From Chionis minor (taxonomy: Eukaryota > Chordata > Aves > Charadriiformes > Chionididae): a stretch of DNA of 64,000 nt. The notes under the pieces were generated by a model that saw nothing but the letters and a program-made list of their open reading frames with translations, had not been told where the DNA came from and did no database searches. This document shows, piece by piece, positions 63,323 through 64,000 of this stretch (position 1 is the stretch's first letter; every line of letters starts with the position of its first letter). Position numbers and translations under genes: made by a program. Where the stretch lies: the NCBI GenBank assembly GCA_013398295.1, contig VZSF01006709.1, positions 472,141 through 536,140 of the forward strand, in the 5' to 3' direction.

Positions 63323-64000
63323 GAAATCTTTGTAAATAATACTGGCACTTTAGAACACATTTGTCAAAAGGGGGTTGCTCTGTATAAGGTGGAGTTCTGT
63401 AAAGCTTTTAAGAGCGCTATGTTAAAACAAAAGTAAGCTGATATTAGCAAGACCAATAACTGCTTCTTTTTTCCTTTTTCTTTTTTTTTTTTTTGGTTAG
63501 TCACCAGTCATTGAACTGCCTGATATTCGTGCCCCTATCACAGGCAGTTTATTATTCACTTATTTGAATCCAGAAAATATTTTACCTTCTATGAAATTTA
63601 AAATAAACAAAATCCCCAGGTAAGACTTTGCCCCATGATTGTTTCCTTACCGGTTTCCTTGTATGCTTTGGGAGGACAGTTTATTGTCTGATACTATTCA
63701 TATTGTCATTTCTAAGCTTGTCAGCATAGTCATTGCTCTTCAGCAGGGAATCAACATGTACTAAACACATAGAATAAACAATAAGTTTCAAAGTCAAGCA
63801 AATATGGCTTTAGAATATGGCATTTTCTAGAAAAATAATCTTTCTTCCATCTCTCAAAAGTAATTTTAGACCATGTGCCCTTTATTTATGCTTTGCATTA
63901 CCTTGAGTTGTGTTTGGAGGAAAAAACGAATTCTGATAGACAAACTCTACTATTTAAAAGTCTAATTAATTTAAAATACTTTAAACACTTTTTTAAGCAA
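63323..64000 (+). other. ZNF148: ZNF148 3' UTR, start (continues beyond window)
   Basis: AT-rich non-coding sequence after the stop, with a long T-rich tract at about 63,468-63,495. AATAAA hexamers occur at 63,602-63,607 and near 63,773, so short-UTR transcripts are possible. In mammals the ZNF148 3' UTR is several kilobases long, so the main end probably lies past the window. Confidence 0.75.
63602..63607 (+). terminator. Candidate proximal polyadenylation signal of ZNF148
   Basis: AATAAA, 280 bases after the stop codon, followed by a T-rich stretch (TGATTGTTTCCTTACC...). Use is unverified. Confidence 0.4.

Overview
The window is vertebrate nuclear DNA, almost certainly from a bird. CR1 LINE tails with the avian-type ATTCTATGATTCT repeat end are present in both orientations, a solo LTR of the short ERVL-like avian type is present, no mammalian SINEs are seen, and the two recognisable genes lie in the order SNX4 then ZNF148 on the same strand, as I recall from the human 3q21 region. 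Nothing prokaryotic is present. Most long open frames are chance frames in GC-rich DNA or repeats.

Layout. (1) 1-~700: the last two coding exons and 3' UTR start of SNX4 (sorting nexin 4), plus strand. (2) ~700-27,300: intergenic DNA of about 26 kb. It has GC-rich stretches at about 3.4-6.7 kb and 8.7-15.6 kb, an intact solo LTR with a 5-bp target duplication (6863-7572) next to a decayed LINE reverse transcriptase, several old CR1-like fragments and one cleaner CR1 tail (21,590-21,831). No gene is supported there. (3) 27,340-28,620: a CpG island interrupted by a 481-base run of N, very probably the ZNF148 promoter and first non-coding exon. (4) 28,620-49,281: long AT-rich 5' intron(s) of ZNF148, with an antisense CR1 at 48,175-48,790. 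(5) 49,282-63,322: six coding exons of ZNF148 (ZBP-89), which join in frame to 791 codons with four C2H2 zinc fingers and a long C-terminal region. (6) 63,323-64,000: start of the ZNF148 3' UTR, running off the window.

Functionally the two genes are neighbours rather than partners. SNX4 acts in endosomal recycling and autophagy; ZNF148 is a nuclear transcription factor that binds G/C-rich promoter elements.

The most unusual structure is a roughly 230-bp pure (AAT)n array ending ten bases before the acceptor of the ZNF148 terminal coding exon. It sits where the polypyrimidine tract normally lies, inside an AG-free zone of about 337 bases. The other points to check are a perfect 237-bp tandem copy separated by one N (almost certainly an assembly join error), the promoter gap, and a hairpin-forming ancient repeat at the edge of the CpG island. 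I see no evidence of a wholly new gene system here.
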